NCBI GenBank assembly: GCA_002495485.1
Contig: DAFH01000102.1
Span: forward strand, 7,285 to 13,173
Reading direction: 5' to 3'
Origin: Candidatus Bathyarchaeota archaeon UBA185
GTDB lineage: Archaea; Thermoproteota; Bathyarchaeia; 40CM-2-53-6
Length of the DNA: 5,889 nucleotides
The translations under genes and the position numbers were made by a program. This document shows positions 1 to 5,889 of this stretch, piece by piece. The notes beneath the pieces are model-generated. The model had not been told where the DNA came from. It did no database searches and was given only the letters and a program-made list of their open reading frames with translations. The number at the start of each line of letters is the position of its first letter. The first letter of the stretch is position 1.

Positions 1-82
1 ATAGGTAGGCCGCGATACTGCCTTTAGCCCTGCCTCAATTGCGTCGAAGAAATGACTGCCATAGCTGATTAGTTACTCAACA

Positions 83-88
83 TTTAAG
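83..88 (+). promoter_or_regulatory. Weak TATA-like element upstream of the small plus-strand gene
   Basis: TTTAAG lies in a locally AT-rich stretch of an otherwise mixed intergenic region. Its centre is about 25 bases upstream of an ATG at 111 and 35 bases upstream of the TTG at 121. Archaeal TATA boxes usually sit about 26 bases before the transcription start, so initiation near 111-113 would give a very short leader for the TTG at 121. There is no convincing purine-rich BRE element in front of it. This is a positional argument only. Confidence 0.22.
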
Positions 89-90
89 CA

Positions 91-106
91 GGCTCGCCTA
101 CGAGCC
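91..106. repeat. Perfect 6-bp inverted repeat with 4-base loop
   Basis: GGCTCG-CCTA-CGAGCC is an exact palindrome with a four-base spacer; the flanking bases do not extend the stem. It lies between the candidate TATA element (83-88) and the gene beginning at 121, which is where a repressor operator or a short 5' hairpin would sit. Neither strand has a T-tract right after it, so it does not look like an intrinsic terminator. Function is unknown, and a 6-bp palindrome can occur by chance. Confidence 0.3.
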
Positions 107-120
107 ATCGATGCTGAATA

Positions 121-432
121 TTGCCGAAAGCAGCTCGAAAGGGCAAGACAGAACGACGTCCGCCTTCGCCTGATAGAAAGGGTCCAGCACACGCACCCTT
201 TGAAGAGTTCTCGGTCAATGAGTTGGACAAGTTGGTCGGCGAGCTTGAGAAGACCAAGCCGGAAGGTGCGACCGTTGATGTCTCGGCGATGGAGGATTCC
301 CATCATTCACCCTGCATGCAGGAAATGCAGGCGATAGTGGTTCAGATCGTCGCCCCTGAGGGAGAACCTGTGCAGACGTTTTCCATGTATCAGTACTGCC
401 CAGCTTGCAAGATCGCGGTGAGAGTCCTCTAG
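121..432 (+). CDS. Hypothetical small protein with possible HxxC...CxxC zinc site (103 aa)
   Basis: I do not recognise this family. The first ~25 residues are basic and rich in Pro, Lys and Arg, probably a disordered, nucleic-acid-friendly tail. Residues 27-45 look like an amphipathic helix (EEFSVNELDKLVGELEK). The C-terminal half has alternating hydrophobics typical of beta strands (AIVVQIVAP, near 71-79) and ends with YCPACKIAVRVL. H62xxC65 and C93xxC96 could form one four-ligand zinc-ribbon site; that is inferred from spacing. The TTG at 121 is the first start codon after an in-frame TGA at 115-117. The next possible starts lie well inside the helix. There is no Shine-Dalgarno sequence, so a leaderless or near-leaderless message is likely. 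An ATG at 111 opens only a 20-codon frame in another phase. The protein-like composition and Cys/His pairs argue that the gene is real, but it is short and converges on the cyclase gene. Confidence 0.6.
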   Translation: MPKAARKGKTERRPPSPDRKGPAHAPFEEFSVNELDKLVGELEKTKPEGATVDVSAMEDSHHSPCMQEMQAIVVQIVAPEGEPVQTFSMYQYCPACKIAVRVL

Positions 433-446
433 TAGAAATGGAGGAC
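424..446. other. Inverted repeat at the convergent gene junction
   Basis: GTCCTC (424-429) and GAGGAC (441-446) are exact inverted copies separated by 11 bases. The structure covers the stop codon of the small plus-strand gene and lies 20 bases past the stop of the converging minus-strand cyclase gene. It could form a hairpin in both transcripts and mark their 3' ends. No T-run follows on either strand, so an intrinsic terminator is not supported; the left arm also encodes the last residues of the plus-strand protein. Confidence 0.25.
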
Positions 447-465
447 ACGGTCAACTCTTGTCCGT

Positions 466-2427
466 TCAGTTCTGAGCGACTGCGCTTAATCCGAGCCTTC
501 CGAACAGTTCGTGGAAGCGCGGATCCTCCCTCACCTTTGCGAATATTGGAGAGTACCTTAATGGGACTACGGGAAGCGCGTGCATTTCCATTGCCTGTTC
601 CATTCGCTCAAAGAAGCGATCGCGATCACCGAGCGCGGCGTAAATGAAACCAACCAAGGTGGCTGTAACGCTACCCTCCTTCGAAATCTCCTCCAGCTTC
701 TCTATCATCCTCATAGAATCTTCGCGCCTTCCCGTTAGGGCGGCCAGGCAGCCCCTCCACGTGATCAGCCAACGGCTACCTGGAGAGACACTTTCCAGTT
801 TTGCAAGCGCATCCGCTGCTTGTCCATAATCATTCTTGCCAAGGTAGAACTCTGCCACTATAGGAAGGATACGACTTGGATAGAGTTGGCTCGTCGTCTT
901 CCAGAAATCAACGGCCTCAGAATCTCGATTGGAATAGAAGTACATTCTCCCCAGACTGGTTATAATGTTCGGCTCTAGGGGATCAAGAGTGTAAGCCGCT
1001 TCTGCCGATTTGACGGAATCTTCTGGATATCCTTGCGTTGCTTTCACCTCCCCTAACACCCAGTAGGCGACTGCGAGGTTTGGATTCAGCTCGACCGCTT
1101 TGCTCGCTTCAGTTTCCGCGTCGGCAATATTGTCTTCTGAAAGCTTAATCAGCGAGAGCGTAGCGTGCGCTTCTCCGAGGCTGCTATTGACCGCGAGCGC
1201 TTTTTCCAGAAATGTTTTTGCCCGCTCGACCGACTGGGCGTAGGGCTCTGCGCCACGCTCTCCCAACCAGAGAGCGCACTCAGCCATCCCGACGAACGCC
1301 CTCGCGAACCGAGGATCGGTCTGGACAGCCCCTTCGAACAAGTTGAAGGCTCTCTTCATCGATTCTTCCGTCTTCGTATGGAGCAAGTGTTTGCCTTCGA
1401 GGTACGAAATATACGCGCCCAGGTCATCGGTTTCCTTTTCGCGCTTCAAAGCAGTCTTTGACAACACGATGTTCGCCGGAACCGACTCCACCACTCTTGA
1501 AGCGATTTCGCTTTGAAGAGTAAAGATATCATCCATGTCTCTGTCGTAGTTTGAAGCCCAAAGATGAGATTCCGTTCTTGCGTTGATCAGCTGCGCCGTA
1601 ACACGAATCTTCTTGCCGCAACTCCTCACACTTCCTTCCAGAAGTGTCCCGGCCTTTAGCTCGCTTCCTATCTCTGAGATCTTCTTCTCTTTCTTCTTGT
1701 AGGTCATCACGGAGGTTCTTGATATCACCTCAAGTCCCTTCACCAGCGAGAGCTTCAGGATCAGCTCCTCTGTCAGACCGTCGGCCAAATATTCATCGTT
1801 TGGATCAGGACCAATATTCAGAAATGGGAGAACCGCTATTCTCTCAGATGAAAGAACGCTCTTTTCGGAGGAAGATGCTACCGGTTCTTCCCATGGTAAC
1901 TCGACCGTATAGACGTCGACCGGGAACAGAACGTTCTTCAGCTCCCGGTCTTCCATTTTGATAACTCGGAAAGGAATCTTGTTTCTCACTTCTGCGAACA
2001 CCTGACCAGTAACACAGATTCCACCACCCTTCGCCAGAGGTTCTATGCGCGACGCTACGTTCACGGCATCACCGTAAACATCACCCTCCTTGTGAACTAG
2101 GTCTCCAACGTGTATCCCAATTCTGATCTTCAGTTTCTCGGCTTCGGTCGCAGCCTTGTTGTACTCGTTGAGCGACCTCTGTAATTGTATCGAAAACTCT
2201 GTTGCCCTGAGGGCGCTGGTGAATTCTATGAGGAATGAATCACCTACAGTCTTCACCTCGCGCCCACCATACTTGGAAATCAAATTCCTTACCAGCTCGC
2301 GCTGCTTCTCGAGAAGTCTGAGCCCACGAGCCTCATCGGTCTGAATCAGCGCCGTATACCCGACCATGTCGGTGAAGACTATGGCAGCTAGTCTTCTATC
2401 CTCGCTACTCAACGCCGAGTTTGACAT
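466..2427 (-). CDS. Class III adenylate cyclase fused to TolB-like domain and TPR repeats (653 aa)
   Basis: Predicted cytosolic enzyme converting ATP to cAMP. Residues 10-176 form a class III catalytic domain. The two metal-binding aspartates are D20 (FTDMVGYT) and D63 (KTVGDSF). K59 and D116 match the adenine-selecting Lys/Asp pair of mammalian adenylate cyclases. N123 and R127 (VNVASR) match the transition-state residues. All six are in one chain, as expected for an active homodimer with two sites. Residues ~195-316 are a TolB-like domain (IAVLPFLNIG, YLADGLTEEL, LLEGSVR). Residues ~335-645 are helical TPR-like repeats, for example around 417-450 and 451-484. I see no signal peptide or membrane segment. 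This architecture is known from many bacteria and some archaea; the input sensed is unknown. The ATG at 2427 is the usual choice but has no Shine-Dalgarno site; the TTG at codon 6 (2412) is a credible alternative given the promoter-like element upstream. The gene lies 113 bases after leuS on the same strand. Confidence 0.93.
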   Translation of the reverse strand: MSNSALSSEDRRLAAIVFTDMVGYTALIQTDEARGLRLLEKQRELVRNLISKYGGREVKTVGDSFLIEFTSALRATEFSIQLQRSLNEYNKAATEAEKLKIRIGIHVGDLVHKEGDVYGDAVNVASRIEPLAKGGGICVTGQVFAEVRNKIPFRVIKMEDRELKNVLFPVDVYTVELPWEEPVASSSEKSVLSSERIAVLPFLNIGPDPNDEYLADGLTEELILKLSLVKGLEVISRTSVMTYKKKEKKISEIGSELKAGTLLEGSVRSCGKKIRVTAQLINARTESHLWASNYDRDMDDIFTLQSEIASRVVESVPANIVLSKTALKREKETDDLGAYISYLEGKHLLHTKTEESMKRAFNLFEGAVQTDPRFARAFVGMAECALWLGERGAEPYAQSVERAKTFLEKALAVNSSLGEAHATLSLIKLSEDNIADAETEASKAVELNPNLAVAYWVLGEVKATQGYPEDSVKSAEAAYTLDPLEPNIITSLGRMYFYSNRDSEAVDFWKTTSQLYPSRILPIVAEFYLGKNDYGQAADALAKLESVSPGSRWLITWRGCLAALTGRREDSMRMIEKLEEISKEGSVTATLVGFIYAALGDRDRFFERMEQAMEMHALPVVPLRYSPIFAKVREDPRFHELFGRLGLSAVAQN

Positions 2428-2436
2428 GGCCCGCCG

Positions 2437-2452
2437 ATAAAAAACCCTTTTC
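2437..2452 (-). promoter_or_regulatory. BRE/TATA-like element before the cyclase gene, or T6 terminator of leuS
   Basis: On the minus strand GAAAAGGG (2452-2445) is followed directly by TTTTTTAT (2444-2437). A purine-rich box in front of a T-rich box resembles an archaeal BRE plus TATA element. Measured from its centre, transcription would begin near 2413, beside the in-frame TTG at 2412, giving a leaderless message that lacks the first five annotated residues. Alternatively, the T6 run, about 97 bases past the leuS stop and flanked by CCGA...TCGG arms, could be an archaeal oligo-U terminator for the alaS-leuS transcript. Sequence alone does not decide between these. Confidence 0.35.
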
Positions 2453-2512
2453 GGAGGCAGTGATATCTGTAAATCCGACGATATCGGTGAACATTATGGC
2501 AGTAAGGCCGCC
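2447..2512 (-). pseudogene. Relic of a second class III cyclase N-terminus
   Basis: Minus-strand translation from 2512 gives GGLTAIMFTDIVGFTDITAS followed by EK. This matches the catalytic-domain start of the adjacent intact cyclase (RRLAAIVFTDMVGYTALIQT at residues 11-30) and carries the same metal-binding aspartate. The relic is in a different frame from the intact gene. After about 22 residues the similarity ends, and the frame closes at a TAG (2407-2405) inside the intact gene. No start codon in this frame lies where a cyclase would begin; the only ATG is inside the motif at 2494. Beyond the N-terminal motif nothing of a cyclase remains. I read it as a truncated, decayed or recombined paralogue, not a working gene. 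The nucleotides differ at many wobble positions from the neighbour, so it is not a fresh tandem copy. Confidence 0.7.
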
Positions 2513-2540
2513 GTTCTTCTTGATCCAAATCTCGGTCCAC

Positions 2541-5459
2541 TTATTCGACGAGGATAGCTGGGCGATGCGGCTCGGCAAATCTCGCTTTTCCGTTAGGATC
2601 GATGATCCCCTTGTCGCCTTCTTGCCATACGCGAATCTCCGATGAGAATTCGCGCTTGAAAAAGTCTGACGCTTCTTGCAGTATCGGCTTCTCCTTCAAC
2701 TCCACCCCCACTCTCGACCTTAGCAGCTCTTCTTTCATCTGAGTGGTCTGCTGGATTGCCTTGGCAGCATAGTCTGCGGCCGGCTTTCCAAGCTCTCTGA
2801 TCTCTTGGTCTGACATGACCTCCTTGATGAAGTCGCCTCGATCCTTCCTGCCGGTCTGGGCAGCGGTCAACGCCCTCTGGTAGACCTTCCATTTCCAAAC
2901 CGCGGGCGTGTAGTATGTGATCACTTTTGGCTTGATACCCGTTGCTTTGAGAATCTCTGCGGTGTCCTCGAGAGTCTGTTGTACTATCGTCTCGGCGGCT
3001 TCCGCTGACTTGTCGTTCAGTCGTTCGTTGGGCTTGGGCCATTCGGCCTTGACAACGAGCCCTCGGTTACCCAGGGCGGCCCACATCTCTTCGGCTACAT
3101 GGGGAGCCAGCGGGGCTAGTAGCCTCGCCCTCAGATCGTAAACCTGTCTGAGGACTTGGTTTCGAGCGTCCACCTTCCTCTTCCTGGGTCCCAGTCTGCG
3201 CTGGTACCAGGCAACATCATTCTCGAGATGGTACATTACTAGGTTCACGACCTCTCTCACTCTCAGCCGTTCCATGGCAGCGGTCGCTGACTGTACGGCT
3301 GAATTCAGTCGACTGAGCATCCAGCGATCCAGTGTCGAGTAGGATACTTTTCTGGTCGTCTTACGGCCAAGCCTTCGAGACTGCGAGATCAGATTGACCA
3401 GTCTGTCCTGGATCGTGGTTGCAAGCTGTTCGCTGAAGTCAGTATCCTGGTTGAGTTCTGCAGTCGCCAGTGTGCCAATTCGTAAGGGGTCAGCCCCGAA
3501 CTTCGACACCGCTTGGCGGAGTGGAATGATATTCTCCAGCGACTTTGACATCTTGTTCCCCTCCATCAGGACGAAGCCGTTCGCAACGATACCCTTAGGC
3601 CAGAGTTGATGTTGAAAGAGGGCCGTGTGCTGGAATATGTAGAAGGCGAGATGGTTCGAGACTAGATCTTTGCCCGAGTGTCTCATGTCCACCGGGTAGA
3701 AGTAGGTGAATTCCTTCCGTGCAGCGTCCAAGATTCTCTTGGAGATGCCCGTCTCGCGGGACACGGACTCTAGCGATCCTTCGCCTAGGTAGAGGTAGTT
3801 GAAGAAGGAGTCTGGTAGCTTGTCAGGGTCCTTCTCGAATTTCTTGAATGCTGTCCATTCCTTGACGAGATATTTTGCAAGGATGTAGTAGACCATGTAG
3901 ACGACCGAGTCCGATAACGCTTCAATCGTCCATTCCGGGTCCCAGGGAAGTCTTGTGCCGAGACCTACCTTTCGAGCGCAGGCTCTCTCTCTGAGCCAGT
4001 CAACGGTGTAGTTGAACTCGTTACGCCGTTCCTCGGGCAGAATCACCATCTCATCCAAGCAACGATGGGCCTTGGTCTTCCAGTCTGGATCTCCATAGTT
4101 GATGAACCACTGGTTGTCGACAACGTGAACGACTACCTTCGCTCCACATCGGCACACGATAGGCCGATTGAGCACCTCGTACATGCTCGCCATCCTCCCA
4201 GATTCCGTCAGACCCTTTACTATTGCATCCCGGGCCTTTTCGACCGGCATGCCGGAGTATGAGCCTGCATTTTCTTTCATGACGCCGTTATGGAATTCTT
4301 TCGAGTACAGCTCCTTGGTTGCGTCAGAAAGACGGGTGTCGCTCTGTTCATGAACGGCGAACTGTTTCACCATGTCCTCGGCTGGAAAGTCCGAGAACCC
4401 TTCGAGCTCGATGATGGAAATGGGTTCGATCTTCTTGATCATTTCATCAGGTTGACCCGAGCCGATGGACCCAGACTTCAGATCGAGCAGAGCCTGGTAG
4501 TCGTACGGGGCGTGACCCGGCACGGACATGACCAAGCCAGTTCCGTTGTCTGGCTCAACGAAGTGGGCCGGGAGAATCGGGATACTCGCATAGGTGACCG
4601 GGTTCACAACGGTTTTCCATAAGAGATCCTCGCCGGGGACTTCTTTTTCGACTTTGATAGTGTGGTTCTGGTGTGCGAGAATCTCGACGGCGTCTTTGCT
4701 GATAACCCATCTTTCTCCGTCGACCAGTGCCTCAACGTATTCCGCCTCAGGATTGACCCAGAGGTTCGTAACGCCGAAAATTGTCTCGGGTCGCAAGGTT
4801 GCTGTAGGGTAGAGTGTCCCGGCTGCTTCAAACTTGATGACATCGGAGCTGCCGATCTCAGGTTCGACGTCTCCCTGTGTGTCTACCACTCCGACCGGGT
4901 TTTTGTCGTTGGGACACCAGGCGACGGGGTGGGTGCCTCTGGTTATGTATCCGTGCTGATTTAGCCATCGGAAGTGCCACTGGATGAACCGGCTGTAGAG
5001 CGGGTCTATGGTGGTGAACTCTCTGCGCCAGTCTACTGAGAAGCCTATCTCGATCATTCCCTTCTTGATGTCGTCGTGGAAGTAGTCGGCCATCTTCTTC
5101 GGTTCTTTCAAGCTGTCCAGCTTCGAGGCGGGTATGCCATAGATCTTGGTGAAGGTCTCTGTGATCTCCTGATCGTTCTGGCTGAGACGCTTGGCCATTG
5201 CGTACAGGGGCGTGCCTGTGTAGTGGAATCCCATAGGGTAGAGCGTGTTGTACCCGCGCATCCGGTGGAATCGCGCGTTGGCGTCCGCGATCGTGTATGT
5301 TCGTGCGTGGCCGATGTGTTGGGGAGAGTTAGGATATGGGTAGGCTGCCGTGACGAAAAACTTGGGGCGGCGTGGGTCTGGGTCTGTCTCGTTGATTTTG
5401 GACCATGCCCACTTCTTCTGCCACTTCTTCTCGAGGGCTCGCCAGTTGAACTTGGCCAA
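2541..5459 (-). CDS. leuS: Leucyl-tRNA synthetase, archaeal/eukaryotic type (972 aa)
   Basis: Class Ia synthetase that charges tRNA-Leu with leucine in the cytosol and hydrolyses mischarged products. The Rossmann fold carries HIGH at residues 48-51 and KMSKS at 636-640. The inserted CP1 editing domain (~175-430) has the threonine-rich TLRPETIFGVT segment (221-231) and the conserved editing aspartate D320 in SVPGHAPYDY. GLGTRLPWDPEW (499-510) and DMRHSGKDLVSNH (591-603) are typical of the archaeal/eukaryotic form. An anticodon-binding helical domain follows from about 711, then an archaeal C-terminal extension. The length matches family members (about 940-970 residues). The TTG at 5459 is forced: only CAG separates it from the alaS stop, no alternative start occurs before the conserved N-terminal FNWRALEKKWQKKW, and the next in-frame ATG is codon 76, beyond HIGH. 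No Shine-Dalgarno site is seen, so translation is probably coupled to alaS. At WCPNDKNP only one cysteine (C182) is present where a CxxC metal knuckle might be expected. Confidence 0.97.
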   Translation of the reverse strand: MAKFNWRALEKKWQKKWAWSKINETDPDPRRPKFFVTAAYPYPNSPQHIGHARTYTIADANARFHRMRGYNTLYPMGFHYTGTPLYAMAKRLSQNDQEITETFTKIYGIPASKLDSLKEPKKMADYFHDDIKKGMIEIGFSVDWRREFTTIDPLYSRFIQWHFRWLNQHGYITRGTHPVAWCPNDKNPVGVVDTQGDVEPEIGSSDVIKFEAAGTLYPTATLRPETIFGVTNLWVNPEAEYVEALVDGERWVISKDAVEILAHQNHTIKVEKEVPGEDLLWKTVVNPVTYASIPILPAHFVEPDNGTGLVMSVPGHAPYDYQALLDLKSGSIGSGQPDEMIKKIEPISIIELEGFSDFPAEDMVKQFAVHEQSDTRLSDATKELYSKEFHNGVMKENAGSYSGMPVEKARDAIVKGLTESGRMASMYEVLNRPIVCRCGAKVVVHVVDNQWFINYGDPDWKTKAHRCLDEMVILPEERRNEFNYTVDWLRERACARKVGLGTRLPWDPEWTIEALSDSVVYMVYYILAKYLVKEWTAFKKFEKDPDKLPDSFFNYLYLGEGSLESVSRETGISKRILDAARKEFTYFYPVDMRHSGKDLVSNHLAFYIFQHTALFQHQLWPKGIVANGFVLMEGNKMSKSLENIIPLRQAVSKFGADPLRIGTLATAELNQDTDFSEQLATTIQDRLVNLISQSRRLGRKTTRKVSYSTLDRWMLSRLNSAVQSATAAMERLRVREVVNLVMYHLENDVAWYQRRLGPRKRKVDARNQVLRQVYDLRARLLAPLAPHVAEEMWAALGNRGLVVKAEWPKPNERLNDKSAEAAETIVQQTLEDTAEILKATGIKPKVITYYTPAVWKWKVYQRALTAAQTGRKDRGDFIKEVMSDQEIRELGKPAADYAAKAIQQTTQMKEELLRSRVGVELKEKPILQEASDFFKREFSSEIRVWQEGDKGIIDPNGKARFAEPHRPAILVE

Positions 5460-5462
5460 CTG

Positions 5463-5888
5463 TCAAGCCACTTCTTTCGCAGTCGAGACGGAGAGTTGTC
5501 TCTGGATCGTCTCCTCGATGATTCTCAGAGCGTCTTCAGCCTTGTCTTTGGCGGGACCGCCACCTGTTGCGAAGAACTGTCTTCCCCCGCCGCCGCCTTC
5601 AACAGCCTTGGTAGCGTTCAGAACAATCTCGCCTGCGTTGATCCCCGCTTGAACAGCCTCGTCACCGGCCGCGACGACTATTTGGATCCGGTCTGAGACT
5701 TCAACGATCGCAACGACCACTTTCCTGTCGAACTCTTTCAATCTGTTAGCTATCTGTACCGGATCCATTCCTCTTCGTTTCGAAGTCTTTGAAACTACAA
5801 GCCTGATGGGCCCCAGCGGCTTGGCATTCTTCTCCAAGTTGTGAATGTGAGCTTCTAGCGTTTTGGCCTGATGCTTCTCCAGCTCTTT
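5463..5888 (-). CDS. alaS: Alanyl-tRNA synthetase, C-terminal 141 residues (5' end outside window)
   Basis: The frame is open from the window edge to a TGA at 5465-5463. The visible part begins with a charged coiled-coil-like helix (KELEKHQAKTLEAHIHNLEK). It continues into the DHHA1/C-Ala domain that closes AlaRS and helps hold the tRNA near the catalytic and editing sites. The diagnostic feature is the glycine run GGGGGR (5580-5597) followed by QFFATGGG, matching the GGGGGGR...AQGGG signature of AlaRS, with a final amphipathic helix (DKAEDALRIIEETIQRQL). The TTG at 5837 is internal, because the homologous coiled coil continues upstream of it. Catalytic and editing domains lie beyond the window. 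A stand-alone DHHA1 protein cannot be excluded, but the coiled coil running off the edge and the adjacent leuS favour alaS. It is the upstream partner of a tight operon with leuS. Confidence 0.9.
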   Translation of the reverse strand, partial: KELEKHQAKTLEAHIHNLEKNAKPLGPIRLVVSKTSKRRGMDPVQIANRLKEFDRKVVVAIVEVSDRIQIVVAAGDEAVQAGINAGEIVLNATKAVEGGGGGRQFFATGGGPAKDKAEDALRIIEETIQRQLSVSTAKEVA

Positions 5889-5889
5889 C

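Noticed and set aside
1..72. Minus-strand open stretch reading SYGSHFFDAIEAGLKAVSRPTY to the window edge
   Set aside because: It looks protein-like for about 24 codons but begins right after a stop and contains no start codon inside the window. A gene using it would have to begin beyond the left edge, so it cannot be supported here.
405..647. 80-codon plus-strand frame overlapping the cyclase 3' end
   Set aside because: It overlaps the small gene's end and the cyclase C-terminus antisense, shows no motif, and the sense frames on both sides are better supported.
2462..2485. Two GATATC hexamers 18 bases apart in the leuS-cyclase gap
   Set aside because: They are the codons for Asp-Ile in the relic cyclase sequence (TDIVGFTDI), so a separate repeat or binding site is not needed to explain them.
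2593..3042. 149-codon open frame on the minus strand, out of phase with leuS
   Set aside because: It lies entirely within the conserved C-terminal part of leuS in a shifted frame. Its product is Arg/Gly/Ser/Asp-rich and low in hydrophobics, typical of an off-frame shadow.
5580..5597. GC-rich run of CCN repeats on the plus strand
   Set aside because: This is the complement of the five glycine codons and arginine of the conserved AlaRS GGGGGR motif, not a simple-sequence repeat of independent interest.
5076..5696. 206-codon open frame on the plus strand
   Set aside because: It runs antisense across the well-supported leuS and alaS reading frames and their junction. Its product is rich in Val, Cys, Arg and Leu with no recognisable motif, as expected from the complement of a GC-moderate coding sequence.

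Overview
The window most likely comes from an archaeon. The main evidence is leuS: its product is an archaeal/eukaryotic-type leucyl-tRNA synthetase of 972 residues, with the archaeal signatures around the editing pocket, the GLGT..PWDP segment and an archaeal C-terminal extension. A soil or sediment member of the TACK group (Thaumarchaeota/Bathyarchaeota-like) would fit the moderate GC content, the TTG starts, the lack of Shine-Dalgarno sites and the TPR-bearing class III cyclase. That placement is an inference.

Layout from left to right. Positions 1-120 are non-coding and hold a weak TATA-like element and a perfect short palindrome. A small plus-strand gene (121-432) follows; it encodes an unrecognised protein with a possible HxxC...CxxC zinc site. 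It converges, with 33 bases between the stop codons, on a long minus-strand gene (466-2427). That gene encodes a soluble class III adenylate cyclase fused to a TolB-like domain and a TPR region. Between it and leuS is a 113-base gap that is not blank: on the minus strand it encodes about 22 residues of a second cyclase N-terminus, out of frame with the intact gene and ended by a stop. The right half is occupied by leuS (2541-5459, minus) and the 3' end of alaS (5463 to the window edge, minus).

How the genes relate. alaS and leuS form a tight minus-strand translation operon: the alaS TGA, one CAG codon and the leuS TTG start lie in a single reading frame. The cyclase is on the same strand downstream and could be read from the operon, but a purine-rich/T-rich element just upstream of it may be its own promoter or the leuS terminator. 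The cyclase has all the catalytic residues expected of a homodimeric enzyme, so it should make cAMP. The TolB-like and TPR parts are likely sensor or scaffold modules.

The least ordinary part of the window is the relic cyclase fragment beside an intact cyclase, which points to duplication or recombination among cyclase paralogues in this genome. The small zinc-site protein is the only gene here without an identifiable family. I saw no tRNA, rRNA, CRISPR array or mobile element.
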